Shown here: positions 11,935 to 20,963 of the stretch, in pieces
Layout: every line of letters begins with the position of its first letter
Position numbering within the stretch: position 1 is the first letter of the stretch
Assembly: GCF_018373095.1 (NCBI RefSeq)
Contig: NZ_JAHAHT010000024.1
Coordinates: 1 to 21,714, forward strand
DNA: 21,714 nt
Origin: Haemophilus parahaemolyticus
GTDB lineage: Bacteria > Pseudomonadota > Gammaproteobacteria > Enterobacterales > Pasteurellaceae
Direction of reading: 5' to 3'
The notes under the pieces: generated by a model
The model's database searches: none
What the model was told of the DNA's origin: nothing
What the model saw: the letters and a program-made list of their open reading frames with translations, nothing else
Program-made: the position numbers and the translations under genes

Positions 11935-13152
11935 TTAACCCTGATATTTCTGGAACACCAAACAAGCATTCGTACCGCCAAAACCGAAGCTGTTTGACAT
12001 TACAGTTGTTAATGCTTTATCTTGTCGTTCAGTTACGATGTTTAAACCTTGAGCTTGTTCATCTAAAGTTTCAATGTTGATGCTTGGTGCGATGAAATCG
12101 TTATCTAGCATCAATAATGAGTAGATCGCTTCGTGTGCACCTGCGGCACCTAATGAATGCCCTGTCATTGATTTGGTTGATGAAATTGCGGGTGTTTTTT
12201 CGCCAAATACGTTTTTGATTGCACCTAACTCTTTCACGTCACCCACTGGTGTTGATGTACCATGTACGTTGATGTATTCAATTTCACCGTTTACGGTCGC
12301 CATCGCTTGCTTCATACAACGCTCAGCACCTTCACCACTTGGGGCAACCATATCGTAACCGTCTGAAGTTGCACCGTAGCCCACGATTTCTGCATAAATT
12401 TTCGCACCACGAGCAAGAGCGTGTTCCAATTCTTCAACAACAACCACTGCACCGCCACCAGCGATAACGAAACCATCACGGTTTGCATCATAAGCACGGC
12501 TTGCTTTGGTTGGAATGTCGTTATATTTAGTTGAAACTGCACCCATTGCGTCGAATTCAGTTGCACATTCCCAAGAAAGTTCTTCCGCACCACCTGCGAA
12601 AACCACATCTTGTTTGCCTAATTGGATTAATTCCATTGCGTGACCAATACAGTGTGCTGAAGTTGCACAAGCTGAGCTGATTGAGTAGTTTACACCACGG
12701 ATTTTGTAAGGAGTTGCTAAGCAAGCAGAAGCACTTGATGCCATGGTTTTAGTTACCGCATAAGGACCAATCGCTTTTACACCACGTGGACCGCGCACCG
12801 CATCACATGCCATTAATTGGCTATGACCAGAACCCGTACCAGAACCAATTACTAAACCTGTTCGGTCATTTGAAACTTGTTCTTCGGTTAAGCCAGCATC
12901 TGCAATAGCTTCTTTCATAGAAAGGTAAGCATAAGCAGCCGCATCGCCCATGAAACGATATATTTTACGGTCAATTAATTCCGCAGGATTTAATTTTACC
13001 GTACCCGCAACTTGGCTACGCATTCCTACTTCTGCAAATTCAGGCACGAATTCAATCCCCGATTTACCTTCTTTTAATGAAGCTAACACTTCTTCTTTGT
13101 TGTTACCGATACTAGAAATAATACCTAAACCTGTAATAACGACTCTTTTCAT
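11935..13152 (-). CDS. fabB: 3-oxoacyl-[acyl-carrier-protein] synthase I (KAS I)
   Basis: FabB condenses malonyl-ACP with acyl-ACP and is the elongation enzyme specifically required for unsaturated fatty acids. The 405-residue protein (E. coli 406) has the Cys-His-His catalytic set: C162 in SISSACATS, H297 in NVHGTSTPVGD, and H332 in MTGHSLGAAG. The N-terminus MKRVVITGLGIISSIGNN, the stretch GPRGVKAIGPYAVTKTMAS and the C-terminal NSFGFGGTNACLVF match E. coli FabB closely and distinguish it from FabF. The ATG at 13152 follows AAAGGATAAAAG. It is a single-gene minus-strand unit divergent from cyaA, with a terminator built of uptake sequences. fabA is not in the window. I see no convincing FabR or FadR site upstream. 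Confidence 0.96.
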   Translation of the reverse strand: MKRVVITGLGIISSIGNNKEEVLASLKEGKSGIEFVPEFAEVGMRSQVAGTVKLNPAELIDRKIYRFMGDAAAYAYLSMKEAIADAGLTEEQVSNDRTGLVIGSGTGSGHSQLMACDAVRGPRGVKAIGPYAVTKTMASSASACLATPYKIRGVNYSISSACATSAHCIGHAMELIQLGKQDVVFAGGAEELSWECATEFDAMGAVSTKYNDIPTKASRAYDANRDGFVIAGGGAVVVVEELEHALARGAKIYAEIVGYGATSDGYDMVAPSGEGAERCMKQAMATVNGEIEYINVHGTSTPVGDVKELGAIKNVFGEKTPAISSTKSMTGHSLGAAGAHEAIYSLLMLDNDFIAPSINIETLDEQAQGLNIVTERQDKALTTVMSNSFGFGGTNACLVFQKYQG

Positions 13153-13402
13153 CTTTTATCCTTTAAGTGCTTGGAAATATAATAAATCGTTCAAACTTTC
13201 AACAAAATTGTATAAAAGTCAGAAAAACTTGCTTATTTTACACAATTTTATGCTTTCTCTGAACCACTTTAGAGAATTGATTATGTGATCCGAGCTGTTC
13301 TTTGGGCAGAATCAATCTTCTTGCTGGAAGTAATAGCCTTTGTCTTTACTTTTTTGCTTAAACTGCTAGAGTGATACAAAATTTAATAGAAAGGACTCTA
13401 AG

Positions 13403-15913
13403 GTGAAAAGTCTAACATCAATAGCTCTCAATTCGATTCATATGCGTTCTATTGATCGTGATCTTTCCTCTCATACTGATGTGCAACTTGCCAAAGCGAT
13501 TATAAAAGTGAATGCATTGGATCAATATCGCATTCGTCGAGCGTTGGCTTCAAATGATGCTCATTTCAAGCACGTTTTTTATCTTATCCCATTATTATTA
13601 CATTATAACCTGCCTGAATTGCCGGCTTATGTAGAGAATGCTCCGCACGGTATTTATCAATTTTCCTTTAATCATTACCAACAACGTTTTTTTGACACGC
13701 TTATTCCTGAAGAGAAAAAAACAACGGTGATGCATTGTGCCTTTGATGGCATTTATTCAATGGGAAGTACTGGCTCAATTGTGCAAACGACTAAATCTGA
13801 TCTGGATTTATGGATTTGTCATAATGATGAGATGAGCAGTGAAGATTATCAACTTATCAAGCAAAAACTCGCTAAATTAACTCAATGGGCAAAAGGATTA
13901 GGCATCGAAGTTAATTTCTATTTGATGAACCCTGAACGCTTTAAAGCAAATCATTACAACTACGGTGTAAGCGAAGAACACAGCGGTTCAGCACAACATT
14001 TTTTCTTGCTTGATGAATTTTATCGTTCAGCGGTTCGCTTGGCAGGTAAGCGCCTACTTTGGCTGCATTTATCAGATAATGCCTATAAAAAAGTGATTAA
14101 ATCGAAAAAAATAGATCTCAATGAATGGATTGATTTTGGCGATTTTTCCTCACTTTCTACGTCCGAATTTTTTGGTGCGAGTTTATGGCAGCTCTACAAA
14201 GGAATTGAAAGTCCTTACAAGTCAGCAATCAAAATTTTGTTGTTGGAAAGCTATGCCCAAACCTACCCAGAAACGAAGCTTATTTCAAAACAATTTAAGC
14301 AAAAATTATTGAGCAACAAAACGGAGTATTATCATTTCGATCCTTATTTGGCAATGCTTGAGCAAGTGACAGATTACCTTAAAAATCGTAAAGAATTATC
14401 AAGATTAGACCGCTTGCGTCAATGTTTTTACCTTAAAGCCAAAGAAGGAAAAGTGCTCTACAACTGGCGTGAGCGTGAGTTGCAATCTTTAATTGCTGAT
14501 TGGGGCTGGACTGATGAAGAAATAGCGTTACTTAATTCTCGTCCAAAATGGAAAATGAAACAGGCAATTGTGCAAGATAAAATGCTCGTCGAACAACTCT
14601 TACAAAGTTATCGAAATTTAATCAATTTTGCCAACAAATTCCATATCAATCCAAGCATAATGACGAACGATACCGACATTTTAATGCGCAAGCTTTATTC
14701 GGTTTTTGAAATACTGCCTGGCAAAGTAACTTTACTCAATCCACATATTACGCCTGATTTATCGGAACAAAATATTACTTTTATTGAAGCCCAAGACAGT
14801 TCGGCAATGAAAGCGGGTTGGTATTTGATTAATCAATCACCAAAAAGTGCTTACGACTCCTCACAGCGCTTTGTGCAATACAACAAAAATTTACACAAAC
14901 TGGTGGCGTGGGCATATTTCAATGGCATGATTACCGTGAGCACCAAATTACACGTGGTTAGCCAACACGTTGATTTACATAAACTACGTCAATTTATTAC
15001 CGATCTACGGCTCTTTTTCCCTGTTTCTGCACCGAAAATCAGTGAAAATGAGTTATTGCACCCTAATGAAATTCGTAGCCTTATTTTAGCGATAAATCTC
15101 ACAAATGATCCAACACAACACTTTGCTGATATTCACCGTGATTTCCATTCCAGCGACTTATTTAGCTTTAATTCTTTTGAGCAAAATCTAGTGGGCAGTG
15201 TGAGCATTATCTACCGCAATATGTGGAATGAAATCCGCACTCAGCATTTTGAGGGAGAACAGGCGGTTTTAAATGCATTGAAATTGCTTTCGAATAAAAT
15301 CTACCGAGATTCCGCCCCCCCACAATCGGTTAATGTGTTCTGTTATAGCAAACAGTTCCGAAGCGAATTACGGGAAACTATTGCCGATCTTGTACATCGC
15401 TGTATTTCAGTACAAACAGGATCGATTTACACTAATGCATTTAATACGGTGAAAGTTGCGGGCAGAACATGGCAGCTGGTGTTTAGCGATAAAAATGTGA
15501 AAATTAAACCCGTAGCAGAACAAGCGGTCGAAAAAGTGAAACGTCTTACTACATTGAGCCACTTAAGCAAAAAAGGTGAAAATCAAGTGGTGTCTTACCC
15601 AAGTGAAATCAATGATTTTGCCAGCGAAGGCTTCTTACAATTCTTCTTTGAAGATGGTAAAAATGGCTGTTTTAACGTCTATATCTTAGACGAAAACAAC
15701 CATATTGAAAGCTACACTAGTTGTAGTGCGACAAAAGAGGAAAAGATTCGCGAAATCAACCGCTTGTATGCTGAACAATATCTTGAAAATGACCAAAATA
15801 GTATTTTCAACTACCCACAATTTTATCAATTGCTGGAAATTGGTAATGAAATAACTATTGTCCCTTTCCAAAGTAAGCAGCATTGTGAGTTTATCTCACA
15901 AAATTGTAAATAA
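13403..15913 (+). CDS. cyaA: Class I adenylate cyclase
   Basis: CyaA makes cAMP from ATP; with CRP it controls catabolite repression and, in Pasteurellaceae, competence. The 836-residue protein has the enterobacterial class I layout. An N-terminal catalytic domain carries the nucleotidyl-transferase motif MGSTGS followed by KSDLDLW with D133 and D135, and further conserved blocks include LLDEFYRSAVRLAGKRLLW and FGASLWQLYKGIESPYKS. A C-terminal regulatory domain follows, with AAPPQSVNVFCYS, FASEGFLQFFFE and NYPQFYQLLEI. The start is GTG at 13403, backed by GAAAGGACTCTAAG; the internal ATG at 13442 has no ribosome site. Length is near that of E. coli (848). It is divergent from fabB. Two exact uptake sequences lie inside the gene near its 3' end. 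Confidence 0.95.
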   Translation: MKSLTSIALNSIHMRSIDRDLSSHTDVQLAKAIIKVNALDQYRIRRALASNDAHFKHVFYLIPLLLHYNLPELPAYVENAPHGIYQFSFNHYQQRFFDTLIPEEKKTTVMHCAFDGIYSMGSTGSIVQTTKSDLDLWICHNDEMSSEDYQLIKQKLAKLTQWAKGLGIEVNFYLMNPERFKANHYNYGVSEEHSGSAQHFFLLDEFYRSAVRLAGKRLLWLHLSDNAYKKVIKSKKIDLNEWIDFGDFSSLSTSEFFGASLWQLYKGIESPYKSAIKILLLESYAQTYPETKLISKQFKQKLLSNKTEYYHFDPYLAMLEQVTDYLKNRKELSRLDRLRQCFYLKAKEGKVLYNWRERELQSLIADWGWTDEEIALLNSRPKWKMKQAIVQDKMLVEQLLQSYRNLINFANKFHINPSIMTNDTDILMRKLYSVFEILPGKVTLLNPHITPDLSEQNITFIEAQDSSAMKAGWYLINQSPKSAYDSSQRFVQYNKNLHKLVAWAYFNGMITVSTKLHVVSQHVDLHKLRQFITDLRLFFPVSAPKISENELLHPNEIRSLILAINLTNDPTQHFADIHRDFHSSDLFSFNSFEQNLVGSVSIIYRNMWNEIRTQHFEGEQAVLNALKLLSNKIYRDSAPPQSVNVFCYSKQFRSELRETIADLVHRCISVQTGSIYTNAFNTVKVAGRTWQLVFSDKNVKIKPVAEQAVEKVKRLTTLSHLSKKGENQVVSYPSEINDFASEGFLQFFFEDGKNGCFNVYILDENNHIESYTSCSATKEEKIREINRLYAEQYLENDQNSIFNYPQFYQLLEIGNEITIVPFQSKQHCEFISQNCK
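15520..15528 (+). repeat. DNA uptake signal sequence, Apl type, inside cyaA
   Basis: Exact ACAAGCGGT followed by C, read in cyaA as part of EQAVEK. It is in the coding part for the regulatory domain. Confidence 0.8.
15759..15767 (-). repeat. DNA uptake signal sequence, Apl type, inside cyaA
   Basis: Exact ACCGCTTGT (minus-strand ACAAGCGGT), read in cyaA within INRLYA. It lies 230 bases from the previous copy and in the opposite orientation. Confidence 0.8.
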
Positions 15914-16017
15914 AAAATTACACCATAAAAATATTTTTACTTTTTAGTAAAAAAGAGTAGCAAAATCTCTATTTTTCGCTACAATCAAACCGTTCATTTT
16001 TATTGACAGGTGATTGT

Positions 16018-17232
16018 ATGAAAAATAAAACACTCGGAAGCACACTGATTGTCGCAGGAACGACAATCGGGGCTGGAATGTTGGCAATGCCTTTAACTTC
16101 AGCGGGCATTGGCTTTAGTTTTACGGTGGTTCTTCTCGTCTCTTTATGGCTTCTACTCTGCTTTACTGCATTGCTATTTGTAGAAGCGTATCAAACTGTT
16201 GACAGTGATGCTGGCTTGGGCACATTGGCAGAAAAATATTACGGCACATTTGGGCGTGTGGTTTCCACTGCGGTATTGATCATCTTCCTTTACGCGATTT
16301 TATCCGCTTATGTTTCAGGCGGTAGTTCAATTTTAGGTGGATTGTTGCCAACCATTGTTGATGCAGAAACTACCACTAAAATTGCGGGAGTGATTTTCAC
16401 TGTGGTATTCGGTAGTTTTATTGTAGTAGGTACAACTAGTGTGGATGCCGTAAATCGCATCATTTTTGCAACTAAAATCTTGGCTTTTATCTTAGTATTA
16501 GGGCTATTATTGCCGAAAGTGACCGTAGATCATTTATTAGCAACGCCAATCAATAATGCTCTATTGATTTCTGCAATGCCAATTTTCTTTACCTCATTTG
16601 GTTTCCACGGTTCCATCCCAAGCCTAAACAAATACCTTGAAGGCAATGTAAAAGCGTTGCGAATTTCGATTGTAGTGGGAACTGCAATTCCGCTTATCGC
16701 TTATATTTTATGGCAATTAGCGACACACGGTGTTTTAAGTCAAACGGAATTTATGGAAATTTTAGAACGTGATCCAACCTTAAATGGCTTGGCAGAAGCT
16801 GCCCACCATATTACAGGTAGCTCAATTGTTGGTATTGTCGTTCGTCTTTTCTCTGCACTAGCTTTAATCACTTCATTCTTAGGCGTTGCATTAGGTTTAT
16901 TTGAAGCCTTAGAAGATTTGCTCAAACGTGTAAATATCAGTGCAGGGCGTAAAAGTTTAGGCTTGCTGACTTTCTTACCACCTATGTTATTTGCATTTTT
17001 CTACCCGCAAGGTTTTATTACCGCATTAGGCTATGCTGGGCAAATGTTTGCGTTCTACGCTGTTGTGTTACCAATTGCGATGGTATGGCGTTTACGCAGC
17101 CAAAATGCAAACTTGGCATACCGCGTAAAAGGTGGCAAAGCCTCACTGATTATTGCATTAGTGATTGGTATATTTATCGTAATTGTGCCATTTTTAATCC
17201 AACAAGGTTTATTGCCACAAGTCGTCGGTTAG
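16018..17232 (+). CDS. tyrP: Tyrosine-specific permease (aromatic amino acid HAAAP family)
   Basis: This inner-membrane proton symporter takes up tyrosine or related aromatic amino acids. The protein is 404 residues from the ATG at 16018, which has AGGTGA at good spacing. A TTG at 16003 would add five residues and is less likely. About eleven hydrophobic helices are visible. Family motifs are KNKTLGSTLIVAGTTIGAGM at the N-terminus, ISAMPIFFTSFGFHGSIPS in the middle, LITSFLGVALGLFEALEDL, LTFLPPMLFAFFYPQGF, and YRVKGGKASL near the end. The FGFHGSIPS and YRVKGG segments resemble E. coli TyrP more than Mtr or TnaB, but substrate specificity is not certain. It follows cyaA by about 100 bases. I see no TyrR box upstream. 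Confidence 0.88.
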   Translation: MKNKTLGSTLIVAGTTIGAGMLAMPLTSAGIGFSFTVVLLVSLWLLLCFTALLFVEAYQTVDSDAGLGTLAEKYYGTFGRVVSTAVLIIFLYAILSAYVSGGSSILGGLLPTIVDAETTTKIAGVIFTVVFGSFIVVGTTSVDAVNRIIFATKILAFILVLGLLLPKVTVDHLLATPINNALLISAMPIFFTSFGFHGSIPSLNKYLEGNVKALRISIVVGTAIPLIAYILWQLATHGVLSQTEFMEILERDPTLNGLAEAAHHITGSSIVGIVVRLFSALALITSFLGVALGLFEALEDLLKRVNISAGRKSLGLLTFLPPMLFAFFYPQGFITALGYAGQMFAFYAVVLPIAMVWRLRSQNANLAYRVKGGKASLIIALVIGIFIVIVPFLIQQGLLPQVVG

Positions 17233-17242
17233 AGATATTTCT

Positions 17243-17286
17243 TAAGCGGTTGATTTTGTAAAGAAATTTGCAAAATTGACCGCTTA
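17243..17286 (+). terminator. tyrP terminator from degenerate inverted uptake-like arms
   Basis: taagcggttgattttg (17243-17258) pairs over 16 bp with caaaattgaccgctta (17271-17286), using two G-U pairs and a 12-nt loop. It lies 10 bases after the stop codon. The tail is not a clean T run. The arms resemble uptake sequences with changed first bases. Confidence 0.6.
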
Positions 17287-17372
17287 TGTATTTAAATACC
17301 TCTGCTTAAAAACAAATCAATTTAATGATACTGGCTTGCATTTTCTCTTTTTTCTTCTATGATAATTCTGCT

Positions 17373-17400
17373 TTTACTGGCTATTAGACTCTCTTATAAT
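17373..17400 (+). promoter_or_regulatory. Probable promoter of the Slam gene
   Basis: A perfect TATAAT at 17395-17400 lies 22 bases before the ATG. The best -35 is TTTACT at 17373-17378 with a 16-base spacer. Upstream, tgataatt (near 17360) resembles half a Fur box, but there is no matching second half. Confidence 0.45.
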
Positions 17401-17421
17401 TATCCATTTTGACCAATCACT

Positions 17422-18906
17422 ATGCAAAAATTCACTCTTTTTTTAGCCGTTTATTTTCCTACCTTAGTATTAGCAAATACATCAATTACGGCAGAACAAG
17501 CTCGAAACATTCGTCAAGAGCAGATTAAAACTGAAATTGAACTACAACTTAATGTGGCAAAACCAGAACAAACAGCAAAAACTTTACCCGCTTTAAGTGA
17601 GAAGCAGGCTCATCCCATTAAAATTACCCGTGAACAATTGGAACAAAATCCTCACTTAACTCACCAATTACTTTCACAAGCAATTTATTCACGTAATCCT
17701 GATTTAATTGCCAAATTACTTGAAGTATATCGAACCCTCCCACAGCAAGACCCTATAATGGTACTTTTTGCCGAAGGAAAAATAGCTTTTCTTACTGAAA
17801 ATTATGTTAAGGCAATTAGTAAATATCGTGAAATTTTGTCTCAAAATCCAAATTTAAACCCCGTGAGAATTGAGCTTGCTATGGCATTATTCAATCAAAA
17901 ACAAGATAGTGCAGCTAAAGATCAATTTGAAAAGGCTCAAACCGCAAGTGATTTACCACCTCAAGCGAATGCGTTAATCAATGCTTATTTAGATGTTCTC
18001 AAAGAGCGTGATAGTTGGAATATTGATTTTTCTTTCAATTATTTGCGTGATACTAACGTAAATAATACGGGGAGTGGGCAACAAGTCGTGTTAGAAAATG
18101 GCGGAGTGCTTACTCGTTCTGAACAAATGTTACCACAAACAGCTCATGGTTTAGCTTATTCTTTTGATGTTTTGCGTGATTTTAACCTCTGGGGTTCAAG
18201 CTATCTCGCGGTTGGCAATGAATTCTGGGGAAAAAGTTATTGGGATAATCATGACTATGATGATTTATTTAACCGCTCTTATATTGGGTATGCTTACAAA
18301 ACAGCGAAACAGAATTTTCGTATTAAGCCATTCTATGAAAAACGTTGGTATGGTGGAGAAAGTTATCGTTGGTCAAACGGGGCTCGTATTGAGTTTTCTC
18401 GTTGGTTAAACTCAAACTGGCAAATCTCTACTGCTGGAGAATTTGCAAAACAACGTTATTTTGATAGTACAGTCCAAAATGGTAACAATAAGCTGATCTC
18501 AGCAACCCTTGTATGGGCAAGAACACCTAATCAGTTCTTCTTTTGGGGAAGCGATTTTAGTAATGAACGTACACAAATTCTCCAATACAGTTCAGATAGT
18601 AAGAGTATACGTTTAGGGTGGGGACAAGAGTGGAGCTGGGGAGTATCCTCACGTTTAACTCTCTCTACAATGAAACGAGATTATAAAGATATTGCGAAAT
18701 TAGGTAACATTAATTTATTTTCATTCGGTAAAAAACGTGCAGATAAAATTTATGGTGTGAATTTAACTCTTTGGAAGCGTGATTGGCATCTGATGGGTAT
18801 TACTCCAAAACTGCAATTCTCGTGGCGTAAACAAAATAGTAACATTCCAGAAATGTATTCTTATACTCAAAAAAATGTAAATATGGTGTTTGAAAAAACA
18901 TTCTAG
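17422..18906 (+). CDS. Slam-family outer-membrane translocator (surface lipoprotein assembly modifier, DUF560)
   Basis: Slam proteins move lipoproteins such as TbpB or fHbp, and in some systems soluble haemophores, across the outer membrane. The 494-residue protein has a signal peptide (MQKFTLFLAVYFPTLVLA, cleavage after residue 18). A periplasmic TPR domain spans about residues 75-195, with repeats such as FAEGKIAFLTENYVKAISKY and IELAMALFNQ. A C-terminal DUF560 beta-barrel covers about 200-494, including the typical WNIDFSFNYLRDTNVNNT opening and SYIGYAYK. It ends in an aromatic Phe (VFEKTF), the signal for BAM assembly. No lipoprotein, haemophore or TonB-receptor gene lies beside it; the neighbours are tyrP and ilvD, so its client is unknown. 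A promoter-like TATAAT and a strong terminator frame it as a single-gene unit. Confidence 0.85.
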   Translation: MQKFTLFLAVYFPTLVLANTSITAEQARNIRQEQIKTEIELQLNVAKPEQTAKTLPALSEKQAHPIKITREQLEQNPHLTHQLLSQAIYSRNPDLIAKLLEVYRTLPQQDPIMVLFAEGKIAFLTENYVKAISKYREILSQNPNLNPVRIELAMALFNQKQDSAAKDQFEKAQTASDLPPQANALINAYLDVLKERDSWNIDFSFNYLRDTNVNNTGSGQQVVLENGGVLTRSEQMLPQTAHGLAYSFDVLRDFNLWGSSYLAVGNEFWGKSYWDNHDYDDLFNRSYIGYAYKTAKQNFRIKPFYEKRWYGGESYRWSNGARIEFSRWLNSNWQISTAGEFAKQRYFDSTVQNGNNKLISATLVWARTPNQFFFWGSDFSNERTQILQYSSDSKSIRLGWGQEWSWGVSSRLTLSTMKRDYKDIAKLGNINLFSFGKKRADKIYGVNLTLWKRDWHLMGITPKLQFSWRKQNSNIPEMYSYTQKNVNMVFEKTF

Positions 18907-18911
18907 ATTCT

Positions 18912-18940
18912 AGGGAGCGGTTTGCTCCCTTTCTTTATTT
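18912..18940 (+). terminator. Rho-independent terminator of the Slam gene
   Basis: agggagc (18912-18918) and gctccct (18924-18930) form a 7-bp stem with loop ggttt, followed by a T-rich tail. It begins 6 bases after the stop codon. Confidence 0.88.
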
Positions 18941-18999
18941 CAAGTAGAATAAACCCCTTTTATTTTGACAGACACAACAGATAAAAATTTGGAGAGATT

Positions 19000-20835
19000 A
19001 TGCCTAAATTACGTTCAGCGACCAGTACACAAGGTCGTAATATGGCGGGTGCACGTGCATTATGGCGTGCAACAGGAATGAAAGAAAATGACTTCGGCAA
19101 ACCAATTATTGCCGTGGTAAATTCATTTACTCAGTTCGTACCAGGTCACGTACATTTAAAAGATATGGGGCAGTTGGTTGCTGCTGAAATTGAAAAAGCA
19201 GGTGGAGTTGCAAAAGAATTTAACACTATTGCGGTGGATGATGGTATCGCGATGGGACACGGTGGTATGCTTTATTCGCTTCCAAGCCGTGATTTAATTG
19301 CAGATTCTGTGGAATATATGGTGAACGCACACTGTGCGGATGCGATGGTGTGTATTTCTAACTGCGACAAAATCACTCCAGGGATGTTAATGGCGGCAAT
19401 GCGTTTAAACATTCCAACCATCTTCGTTTCAGGTGGCCCAATGGAAGCGGGTAAAACTAAGCTTTCTGATCAACTGATCCGCTTAGATTTGGTTGATGCG
19501 ATGATTGAAGCAGCTGATCCAAATGTTTCAGATGAACGTATTGATGCGATTGAGCGTTCTGCTTGTCCAACTTGTGGCTCTTGCTCGGGTATGTTTACCG
19601 CAAACTCAATGAACTGCTTAACAGAAGCATTAGGTTTAAGCTTACCAGGTAATGGCTCTATGCTTGCTACCCATGCAGACCGTAAAGAGTTGTTCTTAAA
19701 AGCGGGACGTCAAATCGTTGAATTATGCAAACGCTACTACGAACAAGACGACGAAAGCGTATTGCCACGTTCAATCGGTACTTTTGATGCTTTTGAAAAT
19801 GCGATGAGCTTAGACATCGCAATGGGCGGTTCAAGTAATACCGTGTTACACTTACTCGCCGCCGCACAAGAAGCAGGCGTGGACTTCAAAATGGAAGACA
19901 TCGACCGCTTATCTCGCAAAGTACCTTGCTTGAGTAAAATCGCGCCGAATACCAACAAATACCATATGGAAGATGTTCACCGTGCCGGCGGTATTATGGG
20001 CTTATTAGGCGAGTTAGACCGTGCGGGCTTAATCCACAAAAACACCCACACCGTATTAGGCTTAACCATGGGTGATCAGCTTGACCAATACGACATTATT
20101 CGCAACCAAGACGAAGAGTTACACCAATTCTTCCGTGCTGGTCCTGCGGGTATTCGCACCACTCAAGCATTCTCACAAGATTGCCGTTGGGACACGGTAG
20201 ATAACGACCGCGTAAACGGTTGTATCCGCAACAAAGAAAACGCGATTTCACAAGAAGGCGGCTTGGCGGTGTTATTTGGTAATATTGCAGAAGACGGCTG
20301 TATCGTAAAAACTGCAGGCGTGGATGAATCGATCTGGAAATTCACTGGTAAAGCGATTGTATTTGAAAGCCAAGAAGATGCTGTTGCAGGTATTTTAGGT
20401 GGCAAAGTAAAAGAAGGTCATGTGGTGATCATCCGTTATGAAGGTCCGAAAGGCGGGCCAGGTATGCAAGAGATGCTTTACCCAACCAGCTACTTAAAAT
20501 CAATGGGCTTAGGTAAAAAATGTGCACTTTTAACAGATGGACGTTTCTCTGGCGGCACATCGGGTTTATCTATTGGACACGCTTCCCCAGAAGCGGCTTC
20601 AGGTGGAGCAATCGGTTTAGTTCGCGATGGCGATATTATCAACATCGACATTCCAAACCGTGCCATCAATCTTGCAGTAAGCGATGAAGAACTTGCCACA
20701 CGTCGTGCAGAGCAAGACGCAAAAGGTTGGGCACCAGCAAACCGCCAACGTGAAGTCTCTTTTGCACTGAAAGTTTACGGACATTTCGCCACTTCAGCCG
20801 ATAAAGGCGCGGTACGTGATAAAACGAAAATTTAA
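19000..20835 (+). CDS. ilvD: Dihydroxy-acid dehydratase
   Basis: IlvD is the iron-sulfur dehydratase that makes the 2-keto acids preceding valine and isoleucine. The 611-residue protein (E. coli 616) has cluster and active-site cysteines in CISNCDKITPGM (C122, with K124) and CPTCGSCSGMFTANSMN (C195), the two ILVD/EDD family signatures. Other typical blocks are GHGGMLYSLPSRDLIADSVE, MGGSSNTVLHLLA, EGPKGGPGMQEM and LTDGRFSGGTSG. The ATG follows TTGGAGAGATT. It stands alone here; other ilv genes are not adjacent, and the 93-base gap upstream shows no leader peptide or attenuator. Composition is normal for the window. Confidence 0.97.
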   Translation: MPKLRSATSTQGRNMAGARALWRATGMKENDFGKPIIAVVNSFTQFVPGHVHLKDMGQLVAAEIEKAGGVAKEFNTIAVDDGIAMGHGGMLYSLPSRDLIADSVEYMVNAHCADAMVCISNCDKITPGMLMAAMRLNIPTIFVSGGPMEAGKTKLSDQLIRLDLVDAMIEAADPNVSDERIDAIERSACPTCGSCSGMFTANSMNCLTEALGLSLPGNGSMLATHADRKELFLKAGRQIVELCKRYYEQDDESVLPRSIGTFDAFENAMSLDIAMGGSSNTVLHLLAAAQEAGVDFKMEDIDRLSRKVPCLSKIAPNTNKYHMEDVHRAGGIMGLLGELDRAGLIHKNTHTVLGLTMGDQLDQYDIIRNQDEELHQFFRAGPAGIRTTQAFSQDCRWDTVDNDRVNGCIRNKENAISQEGGLAVLFGNIAEDGCIVKTAGVDESIWKFTGKAIVFESQEDAVAGILGGKVKEGHVVIIRYEGPKGGPGMQEMLYPTSYLKSMGLGKKCALLTDGRFSGGTSGLSIGHASPEAASGGAIGLVRDGDIINIDIPNRAINLAVSDEELATRRAEQDAKGWAPANRQREVSFALKVYGHFATSADKGAVRDKTKI

Positions 20836-20847
20836 TTAAGCTAACCG

Positions 20848-20878
20848 AAAGGCTGATGGGAAATCTGTCAGCCTTTTT
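20848..20878 (+). terminator. Rho-independent terminator of ilvD
   Basis: aaaggctga (20848-20856) pairs with tcagccttt (20868-20876) around an 11-nt loop, followed by T residues. It lies 12 bases past the stop codon. Confidence 0.85.
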
Positions 20879-20885
20879 AGTAGGC

Positions 20886-20915
20886 TGTGTGAATGCAATT
20901 CACGCACCTTTTTTT
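20886..20915 (+). terminator. Second terminator-like hairpin between ilvD and the nitroreductase gene
   Basis: 20886-20894 pairs with 20898-20906 (9 bp, one G-U, loop gca), followed by cc and seven T. It is close behind the ilvD terminator. It shares the bases cacgca with an alternative stem (20901-20907 with 20923-20929), so it could be a backup terminator or part of a switching leader. Confidence 0.55.
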
Positions 20916-20924
20916 ACCGCTTGT
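20916..20924 (-). repeat. DNA uptake signal sequence, Apl type
   Basis: Exact ACCGCTTGT (minus-strand ACAAGCGGT) with a run of T on the expected flank. That run doubles as the T tract of the hairpin at 20886-20906. Confidence 0.85.
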
Positions 20925-20963
20925 GCGTGAGCCGATGGTTCACATACTTTACTGTGAGGAATT

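Noticed and set aside
13282..13303. CRP-like site (TGTGA) upstream of cyaA
   Set aside because: Only the left half matches. The right half (ctgtt in place of TCACA) does not, so I do not call a site.
15934..15953. Possible TyrR box upstream of tyrP
   Set aside because: The inverted repeat is tttttac-N6-gtaaaaa, the opposite order to the TyrR consensus TGTAAA-N6-TTTACA. It is more likely a weak AT hairpin after cyaA.
18941..18999. TTGACA (18965-18970) as an ilvD promoter, and a possible attenuator leader
   Set aside because: No -10 box lies at correct spacing before the start codon, and there is no leader peptide with Ile/Val/Leu codons.
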